Source of the DNA: Streptomyces brasiliensis
GTDB lineage: Bacteria > Actinomycetota > Actinomycetes > Streptomycetales > Streptomycetaceae
Length of the DNA stretch: 64,000 nt
NCBI RefSeq assembly: GCF_014647875.1
Contig: NZ_BMQA01000002.1
Location: 124,001 to 188,000 of the forward strand
Direction: 5' to 3'
Translations under genes and position numbers: made by a program
Part shown: positions 1 to 8,448 of the stretch, one piece after another
How the letters are laid out: every line of letters starts with the position of its first letter
How positions within the stretch are numbered: position 1 is the first letter of the stretch
Notes under the pieces: model-generated
Told to the model about the DNA's origin: nothing
The model's input: only the letters and a program-made list of their open reading frames with translations
The model's database searches: none

Positions 1-860
1 AGGTAGTGCAGCGCGGCGTCGACGTCGGAGCCGCGGATGGACTTGATGAGGGCACTGGCGACGTCGTAGTGCTGGTCGCCGTCGCGGTCGTACTTCACCG
101 CCGCCCGGTCGACCGTCTCCTCCAGCGTGCCGAGGGCGACCTCCGTCTCGCCCTTGTCGAGGGCGGCTCCGGCTGCCGCTTCCAGGGCGGTCAGGGCACG
201 GCGGGCGTCGCCACCGGCGATGCGCAGGAGGTGGTCCTCGGTGTCCTCGGGGAGGGCGACGGCGTCCTTGAGGCCCCGCTCGTCGGCGAGGGCCCGTCGC
301 AGCAGCCCGCGCAGGTCGTCGTCGGTGAGGGGTTCGAGCGTCAGCAGGAGGGAGCGTGACAGCAGGGGCGAGATCACCGAGAAGTACGGGTTCTCGGTGG
401 TCGCCGCGATCAGGGTCACCCACCGGTTCTCGACGGCCGGGAGGAGGGAGTCCTGCTGGGCCTTGCTGAAGCGGTGGATCTCGTCGAGGAAGAGGACGGT
501 CTCCTTGCCGAAGCCGCCGGTGGCGCGGCGGGCGCCGTCGATGACCGCGCGGACCTCCTTGACGCCCGCGGTGATCGCCGACAGCTCCACGAACCGCTTG
601 TTGGTGGCCTTCGAGACGACGTACGCCAGGGTCGTCTTGCCGGTACCCGGCGGGCCCCAGAGGATCACCGAGGAGGGGCCCGCGGGGCCGCCGGCGCCCT
701 CGCCGACCAGTCGGCGCAGCGGTGAGCCCGGCTTCAGCAGGTGCTGCTGGCCCACCACCTCGTCGAGGGTGCGCGGGCGCATCCGAACCGCCAGGGGGCT
801 TGCGGACGGGTCCTTCTCCTGGCGTTCTTCTGCTGCGGCGGTGAACAGGTCGGGCTCCAC
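1..860 (-). CDS. rarA: Replication-associated recombination protein A (RarA/MgsA AAA+ ATPase), 3' part cut by window edge
   Basis: The first 286 residues of a RarA/MgsA/WRNIP1-type AAA+ ATPase are present; the C-terminus lies left of the window. The family acts at stalled replication forks with SSB. Visible motifs are Walker [11 protein letters not shown] (about residue 69), Walker [11 protein letters not shown], sensor 1 IAATTENP, and the arginine stretch in [11 protein letters not shown]. The GTG start gives [14 protein letters not shown] and an early [11 protein letters not shown] segment typical of the family. RuvB and DnaX-type clamp loaders share the fold, but the Q-loop wording and ENPYF fit RarA. 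The VKOR-family gene lies 43 bp downstream of its start on the same strand side, so the two may not share a promoter. Confidence 0.93.
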   Translation of the reverse strand, partial: MEPDLFTAAAEERQEKDPSASPLAVRMRPRTLDEVVGQQHLLKPGSPLRRLVGEGAGGPAGPSSVILWGPPGTGKTTLAYVVSKATNKRFVELSAITAGVKEVRAVIDGARRATGGFGKETVLFLDEIHRFSKAQQDSLLPAVENRWVTLIAATTENPYFSVISPLLSRSLLLTLEPLTDDDLRGLLRRALADERGLKDAVALPEDTEDHLLRIAGGDARRALTALEAAAGAALDKGETEVALGTLEETVDRAAVKYDRDGDQHYDVASALIKSIRGSDVDAALHY

Positions 861-903
861 GTCAGAAACCCTAAATCACCGCACTGACAATCCCGCCGGG
901 GCG

Positions 904-1551
904 TCAGCTGGTCCAGAAGTCCCACCAGCGGGTCAGGATCAGCATGCCGATGATCCCGATGTGCAGGACCGGCACGACCCAGGTGAACTCGCCGAAGAAG
1001 CCCCTCAGCCAGCCGGGGGCGGGCAGGAAGCCCTTGCGGACGTTGAACGACGTCACGTACCAGAACATGACGATCGTGGCGACCCAGGCCAGGGAGCACC
1101 ACAGGCACAGCGCGTTGATCCGGTACAGGGACTGGAACTGCAGCCAGGTGCAGAAGCCCACCCCGAAGAGCGTGCCGAAGTTGAAGGTCAGCCAGTACCA
1201 GCGCGGGAAGCGGGCACCGGCCAGCAGGCTCATACCGACGCAGATGACGATGCCGTAGGCGACCAGGCCGAGCATCGGGTTGGGGAAGCCGAAGGCCGCG
1301 GCCTGCTTGCTCTCCATGACGCTGCCGCAGGAGACGACCGGGTTGAGGCTGCACCCCGGGACGAACGTCTTGCCCTCGACCTTGGCCTCGAGCAGCTTGA
1401 ACTTGTCGATCGTGATGACCCAGGCCGCGAGCAGACCGGCCGCGCCGGTGATCAGCAGCAGCACGGCGAAGGCGAGGCTGCCGCCCTCGGTCCGCCGCGC
1501 CTTGGCGCCCTCGGGCTCGGTGGAGACGTCCCTGACTGTCGTCTTGCTCAT
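904..1551 (-). CDS. Vitamin K epoxide reductase (VKOR) family membrane protein
   Basis: This 215-residue integral membrane protein has about five hydrophobic segments. VKOR homologues reoxidise DsbA-like thiol oxidases using quinone. The expected cysteines are present: a periplasmic-loop pair in [14 protein letters not shown] and the redox CxxC as CLWC in the fourth helix. The ATG gives [14 protein letters not shown] and a charged cytoplasmic head of about 25 residues; longer in-frame reading upstream has Arg/Pro-rich composition and was discarded. No thioredoxin-fold partner is adjacent. A CPDC thioredoxin-fold protein lies far away at 42.4 kb. The ABC/two-component cascade is divergent upstream, so the 145-bp gap between them may hold two promoters. 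Confidence 0.85.
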   Translation of the reverse strand: MSKTTVRDVSTEPEGAKARRTEGGSLAFAVLLLITGAAGLLAAWVITIDKFKLLEAKVEGKTFVPGCSLNPVVSCGSVMESKQAAAFGFPNPMLGLVAYGIVICVGMSLLAGARFPRWYWLTFNFGTLFGVGFCTWLQFQSLYRINALCLWCSLAWVATIVMFWYVTSFNVRKGFLPAPGWLRGFFGEFTWVVPVLHIGIIGMLILTRWWDFWTS

Positions 1552-1621
1552 CACGCCGATTCCGTCTGCTTGAGAGTGGGACCTTCTTCGGGCAGGGGCC
1601 ATTGTGCCGCAAGAGCAGGCC

Positions 1622-1641
1622 TGTCCACCGTTCGGTGGACA
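1622..1641. promoter_or_regulatory. Perfect 8-bp inverted repeat in the leader of the ABC transporter operon
   Basis: TGTCCACC and GGTGGACA are separated by GTTC, forming a perfect stem with a 4-nt loop. It sits directly upstream of a perfect Shine-Dalgarno 8-mer and between two divergent genes, so it could be an operator (for example for the co-encoded response regulator) or an RNA hairpin that occludes translation. The structure is seen; the role is inference. Confidence 0.5.
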
Positions 1642-1642
1642 T

Positions 1643-1650
1643 AAGGAGGT
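1643..1650 (+). promoter_or_regulatory. Orphan perfect Shine-Dalgarno sequence
   Basis: AAGGAGGT matches the anti-SD fully, but no ATG, GTG or TTG occurs within the next 15 nt in any frame. The ATG chosen for the ABC ATPase is 47 nt further on and has no good SD of its own. Either the site is fortuitous or translation of this operon is organised unusually. Confidence 0.5.
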
Positions 1651-1696
1651 ACGCACGGACGTCCCGGAGCGTTCGGTTCCGGCCGACTCTCGTGGC

Positions 1697-2563
1697 ATGA
1701 CAGCACACGCGAACGAACGCGCGGTGGACGTACGGGGGCTGCGCAAGCAGTACGGGGACGTGACCGCGGTGGACGGCATCGATCTCGGCATCCGGCGGGG
1801 CGAGGTGTTCGGCCTGCTCGGACCCAATGGCGCGGGCAAGAGCACCACGGTGGAGATCCTCCAGGGACAGCGGACGCGCGACGCGGGAGAGGTGATGGTC
1901 CTGGGGGCGGACCCGGCGGCGGCCACGCGCGCGTGGCGATCCCGTGTAGGGATCGTCTGGCAGGACGAATCGGCACCCGCGGAGTTGACGGTCCGCGAGA
2001 CCGTGCGGCATTTCGCCCGCTACTACCCGAGGCCCCGCGACCCCGAGGAGGTCATCGGCCTGGTCGGTCTGGAGGCGAAGGCGAGCAGCAGGATCAAGGC
2101 CCTCTCGGGCGGCCAGCGGCGCCGGCTCGACGTGGCGCTCGGTGTGATCGGCGGCCCCGAGCTGCTGCTCCTGGACGAGCCGACGACCGGCTTCGACCCG
2201 GCGGCGCGGCGGCAGTTCTGGGACCTGATCCGCCTGCTGGCCGACGAGGGCACCACCATCCTGCTGACCACGCACTACCTGGAGGAGGCCGAGGCCCTCG
2301 CGGACCGGCTCGCGGTCGTCGCCCGGGGCCGGGTGGTCGCCGAGGGCGTACCGGCCGAACTGCGCGACCGGTACGGCACCGGCGCGACCGTCACCTGGAC
2401 GGACACCGGCGGCACCCCGCGCACCGAGCGCACGGACACCCCGACGAAGACCGTGGCCGAGCTCATGCGCCGCTTCGACGGCGAGATCCCGGGTCTGAGG
2501 GTGAGCCGGCCCACGCTGGAGGACGTCTACCTCCGGCTGACCGGACAGGAGGACGCGCGATGA
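1697..2563 (+). CDS. ABC transporter ATP-binding protein (DrrA/Nat-type exporter)
   Basis: This 288-residue ATPase subunit belongs to an ABC-2 type exporter. It has Walker A GPNGAGKSTT, a Q-loop (VWQDE), signature LSGGQRRR, Walker B LLLLDEPTTGFDP, and the H-loop histidine in LLTTHYLEEAE. The C-terminal 50 residues resemble the tail of drug- and lantibiotic-exporting ATPases. ATG at 1697 was chosen because homology starts at once (NERAVDVRGLRKQYG); the upstream in-frame extension to a GTG at 1604 runs through the inverted repeat and is Pro/Arg-rich. It is translationally coupled to the permease by an ATGA overlap. The substrate is unknown. Confidence 0.9.
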   Translation: MTAHANERAVDVRGLRKQYGDVTAVDGIDLGIRRGEVFGLLGPNGAGKSTTVEILQGQRTRDAGEVMVLGADPAAATRAWRSRVGIVWQDESAPAELTVRETVRHFARYYPRPRDPEEVIGLVGLEAKASSRIKALSGGQRRRLDVALGVIGGPELLLLDEPTTGFDPAARRQFWDLIRLLADEGTTILLTTHYLEEAEALADRLAVVARGRVVAEGVPAELRDRYGTGATVTWTDTGGTPRTERTDTPTKTVAELMRRFDGEIPGLRVSRPTLEDVYLRLTGQEDAR

Positions 2564-3405
2564 CCACGACCGCCGTACGGGCCCCGGAGCGGGCCGCGCC
2601 GGAGCGGCTGCCCGGTGCCTGGGGGCTCGGGCTGCGGCGCGGTGCCCTGGAGATCAGGCAGTTCTTCCGGCAGCGCGACCAGGTGGTGTTCACGTTCGCC
2701 TTCCCGGTCGTCTTCCTGTTCCTGTTCGCGTCGATCTTCAGCGACGACGTGCGGGGCGCGGGCGTCACCGCCTCCCAGCTGTACGTCCCGGCCATGATGG
2801 CCGCCGGCATCATGTCGACGAGTTTCCAGTCCCTCGGCATCTCGATCGCGATCGAGCGGGACGAGAAGGTGCTGCGCCGGCTGCGGGGCACGCCGATGCC
2901 GCCGGCCGCGTACTTCCTCGGCAAGATCTGGCTGGTTCTGGTCACCGGACTGCTGGAGACGGCGATCCTGCTCGCCGTCGGCACCGCCTTCTACGACGTG
3001 GACCTGCCCTCGTCGGCCGGGCGGTGGTTCGACTTCGCGTGGATCTTCGCCCTCGGCCTGACGGCGTGCGCGCTGCTCGGCATCGCGATCAGCTCGGTCC
3101 CGAAGTCCGGCAAGAGCGCCACCTCCGTGGTCGTCCTGCCGTTCCTGGTGCTGCAGTTCATCTCGGGGGTGTACATCTCCATCGACACCATCCCGGACTG
3201 GATGCTGAACATCGGGGCACTGTTCCCGCTGAAGTGGATGTGCCAGGGCCTGCGCGGGGTGTTCCTGCCGCAGTCGGCACAGGTGCTGGAGCAGGCGGGG
3301 AGTTGGGAGTTCGGGCGGATCGCCCTGGTGCTCGGGGCGTGGTGCGTCGGAGGATTGGCGCTGTGTCTGCTGACCTTCCGGTGGAAGAACCGGCGCGACG
3401 GATGA
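2560..3405 (+). CDS. ABC-2 type transporter permease
   Basis: This 281-residue membrane component pairs with the preceding ATPase. A cytoplasmic N-terminus of about 35 residues is followed by about six hydrophobic helices (near residues 45-65, 80-100, 125-150, 165-185, 190-215 and 255-275). The loop IERDEKVLRRLRGTPMP is the characteristic ABC2_membrane motif. Its start lies inside the ATPase stop (ATGA) and its stop overlaps the kinase start, so subunit amounts are probably coupled. Such pairs often export antibiotics, peptides or lipids; the sequence does not say which. Confidence 0.9.
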   Translation: MTTTAVRAPERAAPERLPGAWGLGLRRGALEIRQFFRQRDQVVFTFAFPVVFLFLFASIFSDDVRGAGVTASQLYVPAMMAAGIMSTSFQSLGISIAIERDEKVLRRLRGTPMPPAAYFLGKIWLVLVTGLLETAILLAVGTAFYDVDLPSSAGRWFDFAWIFALGLTACALLGIAISSVPKSGKSATSVVVLPFLVLQFISGVYISIDTIPDWMLNIGALFPLKWMCQGLRGVFLPQSAQVLEQAGSWEFGRIALVLGAWCVGGLALCLLTFRWKNRRDG

Positions 3406-4604
3406 ACGGTCCGGCGGCGCCCGGGAGTTACACCTGGGACCGTTCGTTCCGGCTGTGGGACACGTACTTCGCGCTGATCTGGCTCGCCACCCTGGTGTTC
3501 GTGCTCGGCACGGGGCATCCGGGGTGGCGGGTGCGCCTCGTGGCGGCCGGGCTGCTCGTCCCGCTGATCCCGCTGTACGTCTGGGTGGGCCGCCCGATCC
3601 TGCGGGGCGATCCGCCCGACGAGCGGCGCGCGCTCGGCTATCTCGTCGCGGAGATGGCGCTGTTCCTGCCGTCGGCGGTCCTGGTCGGCGAGACCCGGCT
3701 GATGACCTTCGCCCTGGTCCCGCACTGCTTCATGACGCTGCGGCTGCGCTGGGCGCTCACGGCCGTGGCCGTCATCAACCTCACGCCCGTGGTCGGCTGG
3801 GCACTGCTGTGGTGGCCGAGCGACCAGGACGTGTTCTTCAACGGGGTCTTCGCGGTGGCCACCCTGGTCTTCTCGATGGCCGTCGGGAGCTGGATCATCC
3901 GGATCATCGAGCAGAGCCAGGAACGGGCGGAGCTGATCGCCGACCTGGACGCGAGCCGGCACGAGGTCGCTCGGCTGTCGGCAGCGCACGGTGCGCTGGC
4001 GGAGCGGGAACGGTTCGCCCGGGAGATCCACGACACGCTCGCGCAGGGCTTCACCAGCGTGCTCATGCTGATCCAGGCGGTCGAGGCCGAGCTGGCGGAC
4101 GATCTGCCCCAGGCGCGCCGCCACTTGGCGCTGATGGACGAGACGGCCCGGCAGAACCTCGCCGAGGCACGTGCCCTGGTCGCCGGGTCCGGGCCCGCCG
4201 ACCTGGACGGAGCGTCCCTGCCTGACGCCCTGCGCCGACTGGCCGCCCGCCACGGGGCGACGCTGGACGTGACCGGTGTCGTACGGGCGTTGCCCGCCGG
4301 GCCGGAGGTGGTCGTCCTGCGCTCCTGCCAGGAGGCACTGGCCAACGTCCGCAAACACGCCGGGAGTCCGGCCGCCGTGGGGGTCGCGCTGACGTACGCC
4401 GAGGACGCGCTCACCGTCTCCGTACGGGACGACGGCTGCGGCTTCGACGCGGTGGCCGTCTCCGGCGGCTACGGTCTGGCCGGGCTGCGCGCCAGAGCGG
4501 CCGAGGTGGGCGGCACGGCCGAGGTGCGCAGCGCTGTGGGCGACGGCACCACGGTGACCGTACGACTGCCCGTCCCCGTAGCCGCGAGGAGCGATGTCCC
4601 GTGA
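3402..4604 (+). CDS. Sensor histidine kinase, DesK/NarL-partner type
   Basis: This 400-residue kinase begins with five or so membrane helices within residues 25-165. A coiled linker (about 170-205) leads to a HisKA_3 dimerisation domain. The phospho-acceptor is in ERFAREIHDTLAQGF, with His at about residue 210. The HATPase domain follows, with N-box EALANVRKHAGSP, G1 box DDGCGFD and G2 box GGYGLAGLRARA. There is no large external domain, so it probably senses the membrane or an intramembrane ligand, as in DesK and LiaS-type kinases. It is coupled to the permease before it and to the regulator after it by stop/start overlaps. It most likely controls its own operon. Confidence 0.92.
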   Translation: MNGPAAPGSYTWDRSFRLWDTYFALIWLATLVFVLGTGHPGWRVRLVAAGLLVPLIPLYVWVGRPILRGDPPDERRALGYLVAEMALFLPSAVLVGETRLMTFALVPHCFMTLRLRWALTAVAVINLTPVVGWALLWWPSDQDVFFNGVFAVATLVFSMAVGSWIIRIIEQSQERAELIADLDASRHEVARLSAAHGALAERERFAREIHDTLAQGFTSVLMLIQAVEAELADDLPQARRHLALMDETARQNLAEARALVAGSGPADLDGASLPDALRRLAARHGATLDVTGVVRALPAGPEVVVLRSCQEALANVRKHAGSPAAVGVALTYAEDALTVSVRDDGCGFDAVAVSGGYGLAGLRARAAEVGGTAEVRSAVGDGTTVTVRLPVPVAARSDVP

Positions 4605-5227
4605 TCCGGATCGTGCTGGCCGACGACCATCCCGTCGTACGGGAGGGCCTGCGCGCCATGCTGAGCGCCGAGCCGGACCTGGAGGTGGTGGCCGACGCGA
4701 CCAGTGGCCCGCGGGCGGAGGCGCTGGCCGCCGAACTGCGCCCCGACATCGTGCTGATGGACCTGCGGATGCCGGGTGGCGACGGGGTCGACTCCATCGT
4801 GCGGATGACCGAGGCGGGGCTGGCTTGCCGGGTGATCGTGCTCACGACGTACGAGAACGACCGCGACATCCTGCGCGCCGTGGAGGCGGGCGCCGCGGGC
4901 TATCTGCTCAAGGACATGCCCCGTGCCGAACTGGCCGACGCGGTACGGGCGGCGGCCCGCGGCGAGACGGTGCTGGCGCCGTCGGTGGCGGCCCGGCTGG
5001 TCGACCAGCTCCGCACCAGACCGGAACGCCCCCGCCTCTCGGACCGTGAGGTGGCGGTCCTGCGTCTGGTGGCCGAGGGCTGCACCAACGCGGAGATCGG
5101 CCGCCGGTTGTTCATCGGGGAGTCGACGGTGAAGACGCATCTGCTGCGGATCTTCGGGAAGCTGGGAGTCGACGACCGGACAGCCGCCGTGACGAACGCC
5201 ATGCGCCACGGACTGCTGGACCAGTGA
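4601..5227 (+). CDS. Two-component response regulator, NarL/FixJ (LuxR-HTH) family
   Basis: This 208-residue regulator has a receiver domain at residues 1-120: acidic pair ADDH, phospho-acceptor Asp53 in VLMDLRMP, Thr in VLTTYE, and Lys in LLKDMP. A LuxR-type helix-turn-helix follows at about 143-200 (LSDREVAVLRLVAEG, then NAEIGRRLFIGESTVKTH). The GTG start overlaps the kinase stop, so it is the cognate partner. The gene ends a four-gene cascade and is followed within a few bases by a strong hairpin terminator. Confidence 0.94.
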   Translation: MIRIVLADDHPVVREGLRAMLSAEPDLEVVADATSGPRAEALAAELRPDIVLMDLRMPGGDGVDSIVRMTEAGLACRVIVLTTYENDRDILRAVEAGAAGYLLKDMPRAELADAVRAAARGETVLAPSVAARLVDQLRTRPERPRLSDREVAVLRLVAEGCTNAEIGRRLFIGESTVKTHLLRIFGKLGVDDRTAAVTNAMRHGLLDQ

Positions 5228-5230
5228 GGA

Positions 5231-5254
5231 GGGCGCCGGGATGTCCCGGCGCCC
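5231..5254 (+). terminator. Intrinsic terminator after the response regulator
   Basis: An 11-base arm, GGGCGCCGGGA, is followed almost at once by its exact complement, giving a compact GC-only hairpin starting 3 nt after the stop codon. There is no U-tract, which is normal for Streptomyces. Confidence 0.75.
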
Positions 5255-5265
5255 TGTCGTGCACC

Positions 5266-5319
5266 AGTGCTGTGGCCGGGAAGGTTTGCCGGCCGGTGAA
5301 CCTTCCCGGTCACAGCACT
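5266..5319. terminator. Long inverted repeat ending at the hisS stop codon (bidirectional terminator)
   Basis: AGTGCTGTG and CCGGGAAGGTT on the left pair with AACCTTCCCGG and CACAGCACT on the right, with one unpaired base between the two stem blocks. The structure overlaps the hisS stop and separates two convergent transcription units. Confidence 0.75.
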
Positions 5320-6580
5320 AGCCGAGCCGTGACTCCAGTTCCGCCACGATCTCGTTCACGCCGATCGCCGTCTGCTCGCCGGACTCCATGTCCTTGAGCT
5401 GGACGACGCCCTCGGCCAGGTCGCGTTCGCCGGCGACGAGCGTGTAGCGGGCGCCGCTGCGGTTGGCGTTCTTCATCGCGCCCTTGAGCCCCTTGTGGCC
5501 GTAGGAGAAGTCGGCCGCGACACCCACCTTGCGCAGTTCGGTCACCTTGGCGAACAGCACGCGCCGGGCCTCCTCCCCCAGCGGCACCGCGAAGACACTG
5601 GTCGAGGACGGGAGATCCAGCTCGACGCCCTCCGCCTCCAGCGCGAGCACCGTGCGGTCCACACCGAGCGCCCAGCCGACGGACGGCAGCGCGGGGCCGC
5701 CGATCATCTCGGACAGGCCGTCGTACCGGCCGCCGCCGCCCACCGCGGACTGCGAGCCCAGACCGTCGTGGACGAACTCGAAGGTCGTCCGCGTGTAGTA
5801 GTCCAGGCCGCGCACCAGCTTCGGGTCGTCCTCGTAGGCGACGCCCGCCGCGGTGATCAGCTCGCGCACCTCCTCGTGGTACGCCTTGCAGGCGTCGCAG
5901 AGGTAGTCACGCAGCAGCGGGGCGTCCCCGAGCTGCTTCTGGACCGACTCGCGCTTGTCGTCCAGGACGCGGAGCGGGTTGATCTCGGCGCGGCGGCGCG
6001 TGTCCTCGTCGATGTCCAGGCCGCGCAGGAAGTCCTGCAGGGCGGCCCGGTACACCGGGCGGCACTCCTTGTCGCCCAGGCTGTTGAGCAGGATGCGGAA
6101 GTCCCTGAGGCCCAGCGAGCGGTACGCCTGGTCGGCCAGGATGATCAGCTCGGCGTCGAGCGCCGGGTCCTCCGCGCCGATCGCCTCGGCGCCGACCTGG
6201 GAGAAGTGCCGGTACCGGCCCTTCTGGGGGCGCTCGTAGCGGTAGTACGAGCCCGAGTACCAGAGCTTGACCGGCAGGTTGCCCGCCTTGTGGAGGTTGG
6301 CCTCGAGCGCTGCGCGCAGGACGGAGGCGGTGCCCTCGGGGCGCAGGGCCAGCTTGTCGCCGCCCTTGGTCTCGAAGGCGTACATCTCCTTGGTCACGAT
6401 GTCGGTCGACTCGCCGACACCGCGCGCGAACAGCTCGACGCTCTCGAAACCGGGCGTTTCGATGTAGCCGTAGCCCGAGGTGCGCAGCGGGGCGGCGATG
6501 GCCTCGCGGACCGCCAGGTACTTCGCGGAGTCCGGCGGGATCAGGTCGTACGTGCCCTTGGGGGCCTTGAAGGTGCTCAC
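5318..6580 (-). CDS. hisS: Histidine--tRNA ligase
   Basis: This 420-residue class II synthetase charges tRNA-His in the cytoplasm. Visible motifs are [14 protein letters not shown] at the start, motif 2 region [12 protein letters not shown] and [15 protein letters not shown], the histidine-specific [11 protein letters not shown] and GGGRYDGL, and motif 3 [10 protein letters not shown]. The C-terminal anticodon-binding domain occupies about residues 325-420. GTG at 6580 was chosen because GAGAG lies 5 nt upstream and homology begins at [11 protein letters not shown]; a GTG 15 nt earlier has its SD too close. It follows the metallo-hydrolase gene directly and is probably co-transcribed with it. 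No T-box leader is visible. Confidence 0.96.
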   Translation of the reverse strand: MSTFKAPKGTYDLIPPDSAKYLAVREAIAAPLRTSGYGYIETPGFESVELFARGVGESTDIVTKEMYAFETKGGDKLALRPEGTASVLRAALEANLHKAGNLPVKLWYSGSYYRYERPQKGRYRHFSQVGAEAIGAEDPALDAELIILADQAYRSLGLRDFRILLNSLGDKECRPVYRAALQDFLRGLDIDEDTRRRAEINPLRVLDDKRESVQKQLGDAPLLRDYLCDACKAYHEEVRELITAAGVAYEDDPKLVRGLDYYTRTTFEFVHDGLGSQSAVGGGGRYDGLSEMIGGPALPSVGWALGVDRTVLALEAEGVELDLPSSTSVFAVPLGEEARRVLFAKVTELRKVGVAADFSYGHKGLKGAMKNANRSGARYTLVAGERDLAEGVVQLKDMESGEQTAIGVNEIVAELESRLG

Positions 6581-6591
6581 GAAGTCTCTCG

Positions 6592-7302
6592 TCACATTCC
6601 TCGTCGGGGAGCGTCGACGTGCGCTCCCGGGCCGGCGGCCACCTGCCGCAGATACGGGTTGGTGGCGCGCTCCTGGCCGATGGTCGTCTGGGGGCCGTGG
6701 CCGGACAGCACCACGGTCGAGTCGTCGAGCGGCAGGCACACGCGGGCCAGCGAGTCGAGTATCTCGGCCATGTCACCGCCGGGCAGGTCGGTGCGTCCGA
6801 TGGAGCCGGCGAAGAGCAGATCGCCCGAGAAGAGGACCGGCGGGATGTCCGCGGCCTCGGGCATCCGGAAGGTCACCGACCCCTTGGTATGGCCCGGTGC
6901 GTGCGCGACGGAGAACTCCAGACCCGCGAGCGCCAGCGTGGCACCGTCGGTCAGTTCCTCGACGTCGTCCGGCTCCCCCACGGTCAGCTCGCCCATCAGC
7001 GGCATGCCGATGGAGCGGCCGAGCGCCTTCTCGGGGTCGCTCATCATGTACCGGTCCTCGGGGTGGATCCAGGCCGGCACGTCGTGTGCCCCGCACACCG
7101 GGACGACCGAGGCCACGTGGTCGATGTGGCCGTGGGTGAGGACGACGGCGACGGGCTTGAGCCGATGCTTCTTCAGCGCTTCCTCGACTCCCTGGGTGGC
7201 CTGGTGGCCCGGGTCGATGATCACGCACTCCTCACCGGCGGCGGGGGCGACGAGATAACAGTTCGTCCCCCAGGCCCCGGCGGGGAACCCGGCAATGAGC
7301 AC
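6592..7302 (-). CDS. MBL-fold metallo-hydrolase (glyoxalase II-like)
   Basis: This 236-residue metallo-beta-lactamase-fold hydrolase carries the metal motif THGHIDHV and further ligands in [24 protein letters not shown] and VLSGHGPQT. The short form without the HAGH C-terminal domain is usual in actinobacteria, where these proteins are annotated as hydroxyacylglutathione-hydrolase-like or as persulfide/thioester hydrolases. The substrate cannot be read from sequence. The GTG start gives [17 protein letters not shown], the conserved first strand. Eleven base pairs separate its stop from the hisS start. Confidence 0.9.
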   Translation of the reverse strand: MLIAGFPAGAWGTNCYLVAPAAGEECVIIDPGHQATQGVEEALKKHRLKPVAVVLTHGHIDHVASVVPVCGAHDVPAWIHPEDRYMMSDPEKALGRSIGMPLMGELTVGEPDDVEELTDGATLALAGLEFSVAHAPGHTKGSVTFRMPEAADIPPVLFSGDLLFAGSIGRTDLPGGDMAEILDSLARVCLPLDDSTVVLSGHGPQTTIGQERATNPYLRQVAAGPGAHVDAPRRGM

Positions 7303-7482
7303 GATCGTCCTTCGTTGTGTCGATACGGGGGGCGCTTCTCGGTGGTGGCGCCCGCGGTCAGAGCCTACCGGCGCTGCCGTTTCCTCAGCGAACCCATATA
7401 CGGTACGGGGCTACACGGTGCGGCCGGCTCACAGGACGCACGCGTACCGGTCGACACACGACACGCATGAGGAGAGAACCCG

Positions 7483-8304
7483 GTGGTCAGCCAGGAGCAG
7501 CGGCGGCGTCAGCTCGCCCGGGAGAAGTTCTTGCGGCAGCAGCAGCGGCGCACCAGCGCCCGGCGCAAGTCACGTGTGCGCAACTCCGTGATCGCGTCAG
7601 TGCTCGGCGTGGTCGTGATCGGCAGCGTGGCGCTGTACACGACGGGGGTCCTCAAGGGCAACGACGACAAGTCCAACGCGAGCGCGGACGTCACACCCAG
7701 CGCCTCGCCCTCGAGCAAGGCCCCGGACCCGTGCGCGAAGCCCGCGGCGGGCTCGGTGAAGGAGCTCAACTGGAAGAAGGAGCCGGCGCTCACGATCGAC
7801 AAGTCTGCGAAGTACACGATGAAGCTGGCGACGACGTGCGGCGACATCGGCGTCGCACTGAAGACGGACGCGGCGCCGCACACCGTGAACTCGTTCAACT
7901 TCCTTGCCGGACAGGGTTTCTTCGACCACACCAAGTGCCACCGGCTCACCACCAATGGCATCTATGTGCTGCAGTGCGGCGACCCGACGGGCACCGGCAG
8001 CGGCGGTCCCGGGTACACGATCCCGGACGAGAACCTGAAGGACAAAAGCCTGAAGGACAACGTCTATCCGGCGGGCACGATCGCGATGGCGAACACCGGT
8101 CAGGCGCACACCGGCGGCAGCCAGTTCTTCCTCGTCTACCAGGACAGCCAGTTGCCGCCCAGCTACACACCGTTCGGGACGATCGACGCCGCGGGGCTGA
8201 AGGTCCTCAAGAAGATCGCCGCCGCGGGCGAGAGCACGGGCGCCGGTGACGGAGCCCCGAACGCGACGGTCGTGATCAACAAGGCGACGGTCACGAAATC
8301 CTGA
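7483..8304 (+). CDS. Membrane-anchored peptidyl-prolyl cis-trans isomerase, cyclophilin type
   Basis: This 273-residue protein has a very basic head (residues 1-32, QRRRQLAREKFLRQQQRR), a single transmembrane anchor (about 35-53), a Ser/Ala/Lys-rich linker (about 58-85) and an extracellular cyclophilin domain (about 105-270). Family landmarks are NSFNFLAGQGFFDHTKCHR, GDPTGTGSGGPGY, GTIAMANTG, GGSQFFLVYQDS and YTPFGTI. The active-site Arg is replaced in the usual short-form fashion (CHRLTT). It probably helps fold secreted proteins. The GTG start has GAGGAGAG 11-18 nt upstream. It is divergent from the hydrolase/hisS pair. Confidence 0.92.
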   Translation: MVSQEQRRRQLAREKFLRQQQRRTSARRKSRVRNSVIASVLGVVVIGSVALYTTGVLKGNDDKSNASADVTPSASPSSKAPDPCAKPAAGSVKELNWKKEPALTIDKSAKYTMKLATTCGDIGVALKTDAAPHTVNSFNFLAGQGFFDHTKCHRLTTNGIYVLQCGDPTGTGSGGPGYTIPDENLKDKSLKDNVYPAGTIAMANTGQAHTGGSQFFLVYQDSQLPPSYTPFGTIDAAGLKVLKKIAAAGESTGAGDGAPNATVVINKATVTKS

Positions 8305-8448
8305 CAACCATGACGGCCATCAGCGGAATTTCGGTCGCGCTGGATGCGGACAGGCAACCCGCCGGTCGCCTATGTTGGCCGTGACGAAACTGTGGACGAT
8401 GCCAGGGGGCGCAGCAGCCCCACGCAGGCATCATGTGGAGGAGGCGCT

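Noticed and set aside
127..1644. Long plus-strand open frame across rarA and the VKOR gene
   Set aside because: It runs antisense through two well-supported genes and its product resembles no protein; GC-rich antisense frames are expected here.
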